A stretch of 34,857 nucleotides of DNA from WHTF01 sp964482425 (GTDB lineage Bacteria; Desulfobacterota; Binatia; UBA9968), in the NCBI GenBank assembly GCA_964482425.1, contig CAYZXN010000333.1:1-34857 (forward strand). The letters are read 5' to 3'. The notes under the pieces were generated by a model, which saw only the letters and a program-made list of their open reading frames with translations, ran no database searches and had not been told where the DNA came from. The position numbers and the translations under genes were made by a program. This document shows, piece by piece, positions 17,139 to 25,418 of this stretch (position 1 is its first letter; every line of letters starts with the position of its first letter).

Positions 17139-17915
17139 ATGCGCGAGTCGAAGCTCAATGGCCTTCTTTTCCTCGTCGGCCTGCTGATCGTCTGGGAACT
17201 GGCGGCACGGGCGCAGTGGGTCAATGCCTTAATCGTGCCGCCGCTGAGCAGAATCTTGCAGGTCTTCGCCGAGCTGTTCTGGTCCGGCCAGATTCCCTCG
17301 CAGATACTCGTCAGCATGAAGCGGGCGTCGGCCGGCTATTTTTTGGCTGCGGCGGTCTTTGTTCCTTTGGGAATCCTGATGGGGCTTTCGCAAATGATCT
17401 ACCGCCTGTTTGAAGTGGTGATCGAGATGCTAAGGCCGGTGCCGCCGCCGGTGCTGATTCCTGTGGCCATGCTATTTTTCGGGCTGGACGATGAAATGAA
17501 GATCTTCGTGATCTTCTTTTCCTGTGCCTGGCCGATTCTGCTCAATACCCTTGATGGCGCGCGCAACGTCGATCGGGTGCTGTTGAATACTGCCCGCACG
17601 TTCGGATTGCCACCGCGGAAAGTTATCTGGAAGGTTATCTTGCCCGCCGCTGCGCCGCAGATTGTCACCGGACTCAAAGTGAGTTTGCCGATCATGCTCA
17701 TTCTCGTGGTCATTTCGGAGATGGTCGGCAGCACCGATGGCATCGGTTACTTTATTCTCGATTCCCAGCGGCGCTTCAGGGTGGCGCAGATGTACGCCGG
17801 GATGTTCGCCCTGGCGCTTCTTGGCTACACCCTAAACCATGTGTTCAACCTTTTTTATAAACGGCTGATGCCCTGGCATGCGGGGCTGATGCGAATGAAA
17901 GACGGCAGTGAGTAA
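17139..17915 (+). CDS. ABC importer permease 2 (SsuC/TauC-like)
   Basis: A 258-residue paralogue of the preceding permease, with the same order of helices. The coupling loop is NTARTFGLPPRKVIWKVILP followed by AAAPQIVTG, and a RPVPPPVLIPVAMLFFGLDDEMK segment lies before it. It starts a single base after the first permease stop. It ends the importer operon and converges on the fumarylacetoacetase-family gene after 71 bases. The two permeases have diverged substantially, which supports functional specialisation over a fresh duplication. Confidence 0.93.
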   Translation: MRESKLNGLLFLVGLLIVWELAARAQWVNALIVPPLSRILQVFAELFWSGQIPSQILVSMKRASAGYFLAAAVFVPLGILMGLSQMIYRLFEVVIEMLRPVPPPVLIPVAMLFFGLDDEMKIFVIFFSCAWPILLNTLDGARNVDRVLLNTARTFGLPPRKVIWKVILPAAAPQIVTGLKVSLPIMLILVVISEMVGSTDGIGYFILDSQRRFRVAQMYAGMFALALLGYTLNHVFNLFYKRLMPWHAGLMRMKDGSE

Positions 17916-17986
17916 AAAGTCGCTCCTCAGCCTCACGGTTCAGTTTCATAAAAGCCCATACCCCCAGGCCGCGACGCGAGCCCGTT

Positions 17987-18898
17987 TTAGACTTTGTGCA
18001 TGCCGCCGCCTGGAGGAGGTTGCGGTTGGTTTTTCCCCGGCAGCCAGTCGGCATCTTTGCGCGGGCTGTTTCCTTTGACCTGGAACTTCGCCCGGCCCAT
18101 GCCGACGAATTCGATCTCAATCGTATCGCCGGAATTCACCGGCATTAGTCCCTCGTGAAAAGTGCCGGTGGCGACAATGTCTCCGGGATTGAGTTTGACG
18201 AAACGTGACAGCCAGGCGATCTGGTTGGGAATCTTGTGCGCCATGGCGCTGGTATTGTAGTTTTGACGCGGCTCGCCGTTGGTCCACGATTTCACGACGA
18301 CGTTGTGGGGATCAGGAATCTCATCCTTGGTGACAATCCACGGGCCGACACAGCCATGAGTGTCCTGCCCTTTGGGAACGAACTGCGTCCGCCGTACCAT
18401 GCCGCGCGTGGAAATATCAAAGAACGGCACATAGCCAAAGACGTAGTCGAGCGCCTTGGATTCCGAGACGTTTTTCGTCGGCTTGCCCATGACGAATGCC
18501 AGCTCAGCTTCGGGTTGGTAAACCACCGCGGCCGGGATATCGGTCAGCTCTACGGCGCCGTCCGGTCCGACGAGGTCGGGAGATTTATAGAAGTACTCGT
18601 TGGGGAAGTTATCCGCAGTGCGCTCCGGCCGGTCAATATAATTACTGAAGGCGGCGATGCATTTGCTCGGGCGGGGTAGGGGAGCCCGCAGTTGAACGCT
18701 GCTCAACGGGATGCCTTCCTGCTCATTCAAGATCTTTTCAAAGCGCCGGCGGTATTTGCGCCAGCCTTCGATGACCTCTTCCATCACCCTTTGCGGGCCT
18801 TTGGCCTTGCGCGCGCTGACGGCATCGCTGACGTCCACGACCATGTTGTCGTTCTTGATCACGCCGATCCTGTCGTCGTCAAATCGTAGAATCTTCAC
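17987..18898 (-). CDS. Fumarylacetoacetate hydrolase (FAH) family protein
   Basis: A 303-residue enzyme of the FAH superfamily, whose members hydrolyse or decarboxylate acylpyruvates and 2-oxo-acids in aromatic catabolism. Family blocks seen: KCIAAFSNYIDRP, FYKSPDLVGPDGAVELTD, the metal-binding PEAELAFVMGK, YVFGYVPFFDIS, and GDIVATGTFHEG. I use the GTG at 18898 because GGGAGGGAG lies 6 bases upstream. A longer frame to 18961 adds 21 residues without a site. The last 16 residues are Pro/Gly-rich and look like a flexible tail. It converges on the ABC importer operon, which is a hint, not proof, that the imported solute feeds this enzyme. Confidence 0.9.
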   Translation of the reverse strand: MKILRFDDDRIGVIKNDNMVVDVSDAVSARKAKGPQRVMEEVIEGWRKYRRRFEKILNEQEGIPLSSVQLRAPLPRPSKCIAAFSNYIDRPERTADNFPNEYFYKSPDLVGPDGAVELTDIPAAVVYQPEAELAFVMGKPTKNVSESKALDYVFGYVPFFDISTRGMVRRTQFVPKGQDTHGCVGPWIVTKDEIPDPHNVVVKSWTNGEPRQNYNTSAMAHKIPNQIAWLSRFVKLNPGDIVATGTFHEGLMPVNSGDTIEIEFVGMGRAKFQVKGNSPRKDADWLPGKNQPQPPPGGGMHKV

Positions 18899-19054
18899 GC
18901 TGTGCTCCCTCCCGTGGCCGATTTTGCGCCTATATTTGCGACAAGCGCCGAGTATTGTCAAACCGATCTCTGGATGACCGATTTTCTGTTCGCGCGTGAG
19001 TTTTGAAACGAAACGATCGGGTATTCGGAAAGCGATTGGAAAGTCTTATGGCGG

Positions 19055-19492
19055 TTATTTCCAGTCGACCGGGTCATAGCCTTTGTCACGGAGGCAGCGA
19101 TCCACGAAGCCCCTATAAGGCTGCTCCGGCGGCTTGGATCCGAACAATCCGCGCAAGAGAGCATACGTGAGGCTGGCGGCCGCGCTGCTGGCCGCGCCTA
19201 TGGCGGCGCCTTCACCGGCTCGACCGACCACTGCGCCGCCCGCACCACCGGCGGCAGCGCCAACAGCAGCACTCCCCGCCGTACTGACGGCGGCACTCTC
19301 CGCTAGATTCTCCCCCCGCTCACGGGCTACTTCCGCGCGCTGCATACATTCGTCGATATCCCGCTCGGCGACACCCGGCCCCAGTCGCATAAGATGTTCA
19401 TTAGATGACAGCACGGGTCTGTGACTGGCACACGCTGAAAGACCGATTAGAAGCCACATAATTAGCGCAGTCTTGAGAGTCGTTTTGTTCAT
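19055..19492 (-). CDS. Lipoprotein with a glycine-zipper-like segment
   Basis: A 145-residue predicted lipoprotein. The signal peptide ends in a lipobox LSAC with the modified Cys at 21. The middle (about residues 65-105) is Ala/Gly-rich with small residues spaced like a glycine zipper, the kind of segment that inserts into or packs against membranes. Two more Cys residues in the mature part (DECMQR and DRCLRD) could pair. The ATG at 19492 is preferred to the TTG two codons upstream. The protein is not assigned to a named family. Residues +2/+3 after the Cys are Ala-Ser, which fits outer-membrane sorting. Confidence 0.75.
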   Translation of the reverse strand: MNKTTLKTALIMWLLIGLSACASHRPVLSSNEHLMRLGPGVAERDIDECMQRAEVARERGENLAESAAVSTAGSAAVGAAAGGAGGAVVGRAGEGAAIGAASSAAASLTYALLRGLFGSKPPEQPYRGFVDRCLRDKGYDPVDWK

Positions 19493-19702
19493 ATCCAAAA
19501 TTATCCTGACACTATCTTGATAGGGTGGTCAACCCGGTATGCGACCGCGCTGAGAATCTGTGGACAGGGCCGAGCGGGACAGTAACAAAGTCTTTCTCGA
19601 CATTTCTTCGTCCTTGGAGTAAAGGAAGCTTGAAATGATCGATATGCTCCATCGAGCAGTTTTTGTTCTTCGAGGCGGGGGCAGTTGACGATATCGAGCG
19701 CA

Positions 19703-20298
19703 TTGAAGCTACACCCGAAAGATAGCTGCCTGCTCGCTATCGACGTGCAGAACGACTACTGCCATGAGCCGAGGCCTTTGCTCAATCGGGCATTCCACTG
19801 CAGAGCATTCAGAGTATGGTTCACCGACTAGTGCATCACCTCTTCTATGAACTATGAACGGCAGCCAGTGGGATGATTCCCCAAACTGATTAACGCGGCG
19901 CCGAGAAAATCGTCCCCGTCTGTATGGAAGGGAGCTGGCAAACCGACTTTTATCAGGTCAATCCTACGCCTGCGGACCGGGTCGGTCATCAAGCCCCGCT
20001 ACAGTGCCTTTATCGACACAGGTCTCAATCTCTTCCTGCGCAGTCGCAAGATCGCCCGTCTTCTGCTCACCGGACTGGCGACCAACTTCTGCGTCGAGTC
20101 CACTGACCGTCACGGCTTCATGAAGGACTATCAAGTTACGCCGGTGGAAGACTGCTGCGCAGCCACCACACCCGAAGAACATCAGGGGACTCTTCTGAAC
20201 TTCAGCTGTTCTTCGGCGATGTCGCTCAAGTCCACACTGTTCTCGCGGCCTTGCGCAACGCGGCGATCGATAGCCCAGTGGCTTTCTCCGCGAAATAA
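19703..20298 (+). pseudogene. Isochorismatase-family cysteine hydrolase, broken by many frameshifts
   Basis: No frame is open across this region, yet fragments in successive frames line up with an isochorismatase-like hydrolase from start to end. In order: CLLAIDVQNDYCH (frame of 19703), GIPLQSIQSMVHRL (from 19789), NGSQWDDSPN (after the ATG at 19854), EKIVPVCMEGSWQTDFYQV (from 19903), VIKPRYSAFIDTGLNLFLR then LLLTGLATNFCVEST (from 19985), and FFGDVAQVHTVLAALR (from 20209) up to a TAA at 20296. At least five frame changes and internal stops separate them. The catalytic Asp, Lys and Cys of the family are all still recognisable. A recently or slowly decaying pseudogene is the simplest reading. 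So many shifts within 600 bases are unlikely to be sequencing errors alone. Confidence 0.85.
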
Positions 20299-20339
20299 AT
20301 GGAGAGCACCTATCTTCCCACCGCAGCGCCTTGCCACCT

Positions 20340-21326
20340 CTAACGCTTCATCACAGCTTTCAGCGTATCCGCTGCACGATTGAGACTATCGATATAACCT
20401 TCGACGATCTTTTGGGTCTCTGCACTGCCGACAGATTGAAGGTCGTGGATAAAACCCGCCTTTTCGGCCCATTTCTCGAGGGATGGGCTCTTGACGGCTT
20501 TCAGGATCGCTCCTTCAAGTGCCTGAGCCGCGTTGGCGGGCGTTCCCGGGGGCGCGCCGATCAAGAAAATCGAACTACTTAACGGCAGCACTTCATCAGC
20601 AACGCGGCCGAGCTGCTCCTCTACTGTCGGCACATCCGGAGTCAAAGGATGCCGCGATGGCCCCAATGTCGCGATGTTGCGCATGTCTTTCATCCACGGC
20701 ACCTGGCTGGGTATCGACCGTATAAACAGGTCCGCCTCGCCACGCATCACAGAGGGATTCATGAGCGCTTGGCCACCGTAGCCCGTCACGAATTTGTACT
20801 CCAATCCCAAAGCCTTCATGATAAGGACAGCGGGAGGAACCGCCGTTGCGGTGACATCGGTCTCGGCAATGAAGAGCGGGCGCTTGAGTTTCTTGAGATC
20901 ACTGAGTGAGTGAACGGAAGAATCACCGGACACCCATACCCCGAACGGAGATCTGTAAGGGGAAGCTATCCATACGAATTGCCTGACATCATAAGGAGCC
21001 TCGGCAAAGAGGATCTGTGGGATAATCAGCGTACCGACGACAAATGTACCGAGCGAATGGCCATTCGGCTGAGACCGGTATACATGCGAGGTGCCGATTC
21101 GTGCCCCTCCTCCGGGTATATTCTGAACGATGATGGTGGTGCCGAGTTGCCGCGTGACCTCGCGAGCCAGTGCGCGGGTCAGCACATCCACGCCTCCGCC
21201 GGGAGAGAACGGAGCGACCCACATGATGCGCTGCTTGCTCGGGAATATCTCCGTCTGCGCTCCGAGGCCGGAAATAAACGCGCAGACGGCGGTCATGCAA
21301 GTCAAGAAAATGAAGAGTCTCTTCAT
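20340..21326 (-). CDS. TctC-family (Bug) solute-binding protein 1
   Basis: A 328-residue periplasmic binding protein of the tripartite tricarboxylate transporter type. A Sec signal occupies about residues 1-23. Family blocks: VAPFSPGGGVDVLTRALAR, VQNIPGGGARIG, and SQPNGHSLGTF. The later PLTPDVPTVEEQLG and APPGTPANAAQALE blocks also fit. TctC proteins bind citrate or other carboxylates and deliver them to the TctA/TctB membrane pair. An AGGGGAGA ribosome site lies 7 bases before the ATG, which also overlaps the stop of the upstream frame in an ATGA. The gene is separated from the TctA-TctB gene by another TctC-type gene. Confidence 0.9.
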   Translation of the reverse strand: MKRLFIFLTCMTAVCAFISGLGAQTEIFPSKQRIMWVAPFSPGGGVDVLTRALAREVTRQLGTTIIVQNIPGGGARIGTSHVYRSQPNGHSLGTFVVGTLIIPQILFAEAPYDVRQFVWIASPYRSPFGVWVSGDSSVHSLSDLKKLKRPLFIAETDVTATAVPPAVLIMKALGLEYKFVTGYGGQALMNPSVMRGEADLFIRSIPSQVPWMKDMRNIATLGPSRHPLTPDVPTVEEQLGRVADEVLPLSSSIFLIGAPPGTPANAAQALEGAILKAVKSPSLEKWAEKAGFIHDLQSVGSAETQKIVEGYIDSLNRAADTLKAVMKR

Positions 21327-21751
21327 AGTGCTTCTCCCCTTATCGCCCTATGGTTCAAAACCCATGCGGGCTCGGTCCTGCGGAACCATGGATGTGCCAA
21401 GGCCCCCACGTCCACAATCCACTCGCTCGAGATAACTCCGAGCTCATTGGGCACGGGAGGCGGCTTGGGCATATAACTTATGTCAGAGGGTATCCCGCCC
21501 AATTCGATCTGCAGTGAAATTTCCTGCTTCGGCTCGAAACCCGAACCGGCGATCATGACTCTGAGCTTTCGCTGATAGGGAATTGGGCAGGGCGAGACGA
21601 TCAAATCGGGCGATTGCTGATAAAAACCCAGCGGCCTTCTGCCTGATGCGAGCGCAATAAACTTTCGCCCATCACCAAGCCGACGGCAAGACATATAGCG
21701 AGCGCCGCCAGCGCGACAGGTCCTGCGGGGAGTTTCGTTGTTGTCAGTCAT
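21323..21751 (-). pseudogene. Frame-disrupted membrane-anchored protein upstream of tctC
   Basis: The annotated frame (142 codons) has a normal-looking second half (RKLRVMIAGSGFEP, SLQIELGGIP), but residues 8-48 are Arg-rich and unlike a protein. The neighbouring frame over the same bases, 21747 to 21603, encodes a good anchor or signal helix (GPVALAALAICLAVGLVMG) followed by SLLRSHQAEGRWVFISNRP, then stops. Joining MTDNNET to that helix and back to DLIVSPCPIPYQ would need two compensating shifts. I therefore read it as a damaged gene or one with two base-calling errors. The end overlaps the next tctC start as ATGA. The family is not recognised; the GSGF segment recalls Ig-like or carboxypeptidase-regulatory folds. 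Confidence 0.5.
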
Positions 21752-21794
21752 CGAAGCACCACCTTCAGGATTTTCGTTTTCAAGTTGCTCACGG

Positions 21795-22829
21795 TTACAT
21801 GATTTTCTTAAGTCGTGCGATTACATCGGGAGTGGCTTCCTTAAAGAGCTGTTCGAACATCCGCTCGATGACCGGTCCCGGCATGGGCGCGATGTCGAGT
21901 TTTGCGCGCTCCGCCTCTTTCAAGAAAGCGGCGTCCTTCATTGTGCGGTTAAAGCCCTCGCGCAGAATTTCTAGCCGCTCCGAAGGCACTCCGGGCGGCA
22001 AGATGAGATTCCAGCCGATCACTTCAGGGATGAGATAAACATTGAGCAGAGGTTTATTTTTTTCCGGCACAAGCTGGGTGACCACCGGTACGTCCTTGGG
22101 TATCTCCGGGTGAGGGCGCTCGCCGATCTGTAGCAGAATGCGGACTTTCCCTTCCTCGATGAGACTCATTCCGGTCGCCTTAACGGAAGACCAGCCCCAG
22201 CCGCATAGCCCGTGCAATTCGCCACGCTCGAGGGCTCCTCTGACATCGGCCGTGCCTTTGTAGCCGCTGATCACATTGAAATTTGTCCCTAAAACCTCGT
22301 TAAGGAGAAGCGCCGCCGTACCCAGGGCATCGCCGCGGCCGGTAGATCCGACGTGCATCGCTTCCTTCGCGCCGATAACGTCTTGTATCGTCTTGTAAGG
22401 AGTCTCGGTTCTGGCCACGCAGACACTAACCCTATCGGTAAAAGCTCCTATCCAGAGGATCTTTCGCGAATCAAATTTCACCGCCGGGTCGCCCGCCAGC
22501 TGCGTCATGGCGGCCACTGTCTGAAACATGCCGAGGGTGAGGCCGTCCGGCTCCACGCGGTTGAAAAGGTGGTTGTAGGAGACCATCCCGCCGGCGCCAG
22601 GCATGTTCTGGACGATAAAGGATGGATTGCCCGGAATATGTTTACCCATATGACGCGCGGTGAGCCTGGCGTAAGTGTCCCAGCCGCCGCCCGGTCCGAA
22701 GGGCACGATGATGGAGACTCTTTTCTCTTGATAGAACTCCGCCGGCAATGCGCTCGAAGCCAAAACCAGCGAGCCAAAAATTACTGCATATGCCACCAAT
22801 CTATTTACCCGGCTTGAATTTCGCTGCAC
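21795..22829 (-). CDS. TctC-family (Bug) solute-binding protein 2
   Basis: A 344-residue periplasmic binding protein with an N-terminal signal up to about residue 30 (SSALPA). Family blocks: IIVPFGPGGGWDTYARLTARHM, VQNMPGAGGMVSYNHLFN, VGSTGRGDALGT, and ILPPGVPSERLEILREGF. The GTG start has AAGGAGG 7 bases upstream. It is the first full-length gene downstream of the TctA-TctB fusion on the same strand, about 240 bases away, and is the likeliest cognate binding protein of that permease. It is clearly a different paralogue from the one at 20340. Confidence 0.92.
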   Translation of the reverse strand: MQRNSSRVNRLVAYAVIFGSLVLASSALPAEFYQEKRVSIIVPFGPGGGWDTYARLTARHMGKHIPGNPSFIVQNMPGAGGMVSYNHLFNRVEPDGLTLGMFQTVAAMTQLAGDPAVKFDSRKILWIGAFTDRVSVCVARTETPYKTIQDVIGAKEAMHVGSTGRGDALGTAALLLNEVLGTNFNVISGYKGTADVRGALERGELHGLCGWGWSSVKATGMSLIEEGKVRILLQIGERPHPEIPKDVPVVTQLVPEKNKPLLNVYLIPEVIGWNLILPPGVPSERLEILREGFNRTMKDAAFLKEAERAKLDIAPMPGPVIERMFEQLFKEATPDVIARLKKIM

Positions 22830-22853
22830 AGTGCGCCTCCTTCCTTTCAGCCC

Positions 22854-23018
22854 CTAAAGGCTGTGACAGAACATCAAAAACACGGGACAATCAGCGCTTC
22901 CAGCTGCGGGAAGAGATGCCCTCCGGCCAGGGGATACTGCGCTCCCGAGAAGCGTGATTGCCGGAAAACAGGCTCCCACCAGCGACGATCCGGCCTTGCT
23001 CAAAAAGCTGTGCTTCAT
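22854..23018 (-). CDS. Possible 54-residue secreted or membrane peptide between tctAB and tctC
   Basis: A short frame with an unusually good ribosome site: AAGGAGGAG ends 8 bases before the ATG. The product starts MKHSFLSKAGSS, has a hydrophobic stretch (LVGACFPAITLLGSAV) that could be a signal or membrane segment, then a small polar part and three Cys in total. It lies 54 bases after the TctA-TctB stop and 24 bases before the next tctC start on the same strand. It may be a small subunit, or the leftover N-terminus of a lost gene. No family is recognised, and coding evidence is limited to the ribosome site and operon position. Confidence 0.35.
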   Translation of the reverse strand: MKHSFLSKAGSSLVGACFPAITLLGSAVSPGRRASLPAAGSADCPVFLMFCHSL

Positions 23019-23072
23019 CAGAGCAACTCCTCCTTGACACTCTGCGGATTCCGCTCGAGATGTGCTTTGCCG

Positions 23073-25088
23073 CTACACAAATCCTTCCACCCAGCGTAGG
23101 ATCAGCTGCTCCGCCTGAGGCAACACACCCTCGGGCCACGGTACGTTGAGAATCAGATGGAACACACCCACAATCAAAGCGAGCATTCCCAGACTGTAGG
23201 TGACGGCAAGCCAGAGTTTTTCCCGCGCCTGCCAGGTCAGGTAAACGAAAATGAACAGCGGAACGGCGACCACGAAACCGACGATCCAGATCGCTGTGAA
23301 AAGCCCGAGAACCCAGCCGAACGCGTTGACCGCGCGCTTGACGACCACTGCCACGGGTACACTACGGTCCACCGGTAGATCCATTGCGCCGCGCAGGCTC
23401 TGGTCCTCGTCTTTGCGCTTGAAGAAATCTGCAAACAGCTGCATGACGCACAGCGCCAGACCCGGGATGCCGATCACCCAGGGAAACATACGTGCCTGAA
23501 TTTGCCACTCGGCTGCCGAAAACACGCCGACGGCGAACACGGCAAGGACGAACAGAGTGAAAAAGGCGCCGGGATTGAACTTGAACCGCAGCGGTTGCTT
23601 TTCGGCCGGAGCGGCTTGCGCTTTCCCCTGCCTGGACATGCGGAAGCCGTAGAACAAGCTCACCGCAACCAGTACCATGATTGCCATGACGATGGGCCGT
23701 CCCAGCCAGCCGGCGCCGTAGCGGCTCACGGAGATGAAAAGATAGTTTTCGATGATACCACTCAGGACCAGTCCCAGGATGACGGGAGGGCGCGGCCAGC
23801 CGAAGCGCTTCATAAACCAACCGAAGAACGAAATCGCGATCAAGGACCACAGATCGCCGAAATGAGCGGTTGCTTGAAATGCTGCCAGAAAAACCACGGC
23901 GATGACGACGGGTGCGATGAGATGAATTCTCACCAGCGCAATCTTAGCCAGCGTACTGGTAAACATCAGGCACAGTCCGGAGCCCAAGATGTTGGCAATG
24001 GCCAGGCTCCAGATCATGGTGTAGGTGACGTCGAGATTCTTCGTCAGCATTGCCGATCCGGGTGTGAGACCCTGAATCGTCATCGCTCCCAACAGAAGAG
24101 CCATGGAGGCGCTGCCGGGAACGCCGAAGGCCAGGGTGGGAATGAGCCCGCCGCCCTCCTTCGCGTTGTTCGCGCTTTCGGGGGCGATTACGCCTCGCAC
24201 GTCGCCCCTACCAAACGAGGTTGATGCGCCCTTTTCCGATTGCATCGCGTGGCCGTAGGCAAACCAATCGACCACGGAGGCTCCGAGTCCGGGCATCGCG
24301 CCGACCCAGACGCCGATGGTGCTGCAACGAATGATAAGAAACCAATGGCGGAATGCGTCCATGATCCCGACCGTAACGCCCTTGATGGCCTCTTTTGGCA
24401 CATCGGCGATGCGCGTTCCTCGTATGACGAGGTCGACGATTTCCGGTATAGCGAAAATACCGAGTGCTACCGGAACCAGGGGTATCCCGTCCCAGAGATA
24501 AAGTTGGCCGAAGGACCAGCGAATGACACCGGTCTGCGGGTCCATACCGATCATGCCGATGGCAAGGCCGAGAGCGCCGGCGATGAGCCCCTTGAGCGGC
24601 GCGTTGCCGCTCAACACGGCGACCATGGAAATTCCCAGGATGCCCATCATAAAAAATTCCGGCGAGCCAAAAGCCAGAACGATGGGCCGAAGCACGGGGA
24701 TGGTGAGAGCAAGCATCAAGGCGCCAAACAGCCCGCCCATCAAGGAGGCCGCGTAGGCTGCGCCGAAGGCTCGACCGGCCTCGCCTTTTTTGGCCATCGG
24801 GTGACCATCCATAATCGTCGCCTGCGATGCCGCGGTTCCGGGAACGCCAAAGAGAACGGAAGGAATTGTGTCGGCGGTGCTGCTTACCGAGATAAGGCCG
24901 ATCATGATAGCAAATGCCATGTACGGGTCCATGTCGAATGTGAAGGGGAGAAGGATGGCCAGTCCTACCAGACCGCCGAGCCCGGGCATGGCCCCGAGCG
25001 CAAGGCCCATTACAACCCCGCCGAAAAGAAATAGAAGGCGTGATGGAACGGTCAAATTTTCAAGCGCAATTAAGGCGGCGTCCAGCAT
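23073..25088 (-). CDS. TctA-TctB fusion, membrane part of a tripartite tricarboxylate transporter
   Basis: A 671-residue membrane protein joining both membrane subunits. Residues 1 to about 490 are TctA, with hallmark blocks GLALGAMPGLGGLVGLAILLP, SVLFGVPGTAASQATIMDGHP, GAMPGLGASVVDWFAYGHA and AFGVPGSASMALLLGAM. A charged linker follows (MSRQGKAQAAPAEKQ, from 484). From about 502 to the end lies a TctB-like domain of four helices. TctA is the large channel subunit and TctB the small one; they are usually separate genes. There is no separate tctB in the window. The cluster uptakes an unknown carboxylate with a TctC-type protein. The ATG has only a weak GAGAG site. Confidence 0.93.
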   Translation of the reverse strand: MLDAALIALENLTVPSRLLFLFGGVVMGLALGAMPGLGGLVGLAILLPFTFDMDPYMAFAIMIGLISVSSTADTIPSVLFGVPGTAASQATIMDGHPMAKKGEAGRAFGAAYAASLMGGLFGALMLALTIPVLRPIVLAFGSPEFFMMGILGISMVAVLSGNAPLKGLIAGALGLAIGMIGMDPQTGVIRWSFGQLYLWDGIPLVPVALGIFAIPEIVDLVIRGTRIADVPKEAIKGVTVGIMDAFRHWFLIIRCSTIGVWVGAMPGLGASVVDWFAYGHAMQSEKGASTSFGRGDVRGVIAPESANNAKEGGGLIPTLAFGVPGSASMALLLGAMTIQGLTPGSAMLTKNLDVTYTMIWSLAIANILGSGLCLMFTSTLAKIALVRIHLIAPVVIAVVFLAAFQATAHFGDLWSLIAISFFGWFMKRFGWPRPPVILGLVLSGIIENYLFISVSRYGAGWLGRPIVMAIMVLVAVSLFYGFRMSRQGKAQAAPAEKQPLRFKFNPGAFFTLFVLAVFAVGVFSAAEWQIQARMFPWVIGIPGLALCVMQLFADFFKRKDEDQSLRGAMDLPVDRSVPVAVVVKRAVNAFGWVLGLFTAIWIVGFVVAVPLFIFVYLTWQAREKLWLAVTYSLGMLALIVGVFHLILNVPWPEGVLPQAEQLILRWVEGFV

Positions 25089-25418
25089 GATAACTCTCGG
25101 ATAAGATTCGCTACTTACTTTCGGAAGCGTCCGTCAAAATCCGATCGGCACTATTGCGACTCTCGGCGCTCATTTATCGGCGACCTAAGCTTAAAGCCGT
25201 ACTCATGCGCTGCCCCGAAGTTAAATAGGAAAAACAATCCGTGTCAAGATACACCCAAAGTTGTATTTGATAGGCGCTCATTGGGCAGATGCCGGCCAGG
25301 CAAAATTTTGCATAAGGCTATTGCACTTCGATCATAGACGTTGTTAGTTCGGCTTTAGGGAGAGCGGGTCTCCCCGATCTCGCAGCAGTTAGCAGCAATC
25401 CACGATCCGAGGTGAACT
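25089..25418. other. Divergent intergenic region between tctAB and the third tctC
   Basis: About 330 AT-richer bases between two divergent transporter genes, so it should hold promoters for both. It contains one imperfect inverted repeat at 25244-25270. No ORF or RNA gene is evident. Confidence 0.6.
25244..25270. promoter_or_regulatory. Candidate operator: imperfect inverted repeat
   Basis: TCAAGATACA and TGTATTTGA form inverted arms of about nine bases with a single bulged G, separated by 8 bases. It lies in the middle of the divergent tct intergenic region, where a dimeric regulator could act on both genes. No regulator gene of an obvious class lies nearby. Confidence 0.3.

Noticed and set aside
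16532..17317. 261-codon minus-strand frame across both permease genes
   Set aside because: It spans the junction of two well-supported permeases on the other strand.
24240..25034. 264-codon plus-strand frame opposite the TctA domain
   Set aside because: Shadow of the TctA gene, very rich in His, Asp and Gly, no motif.
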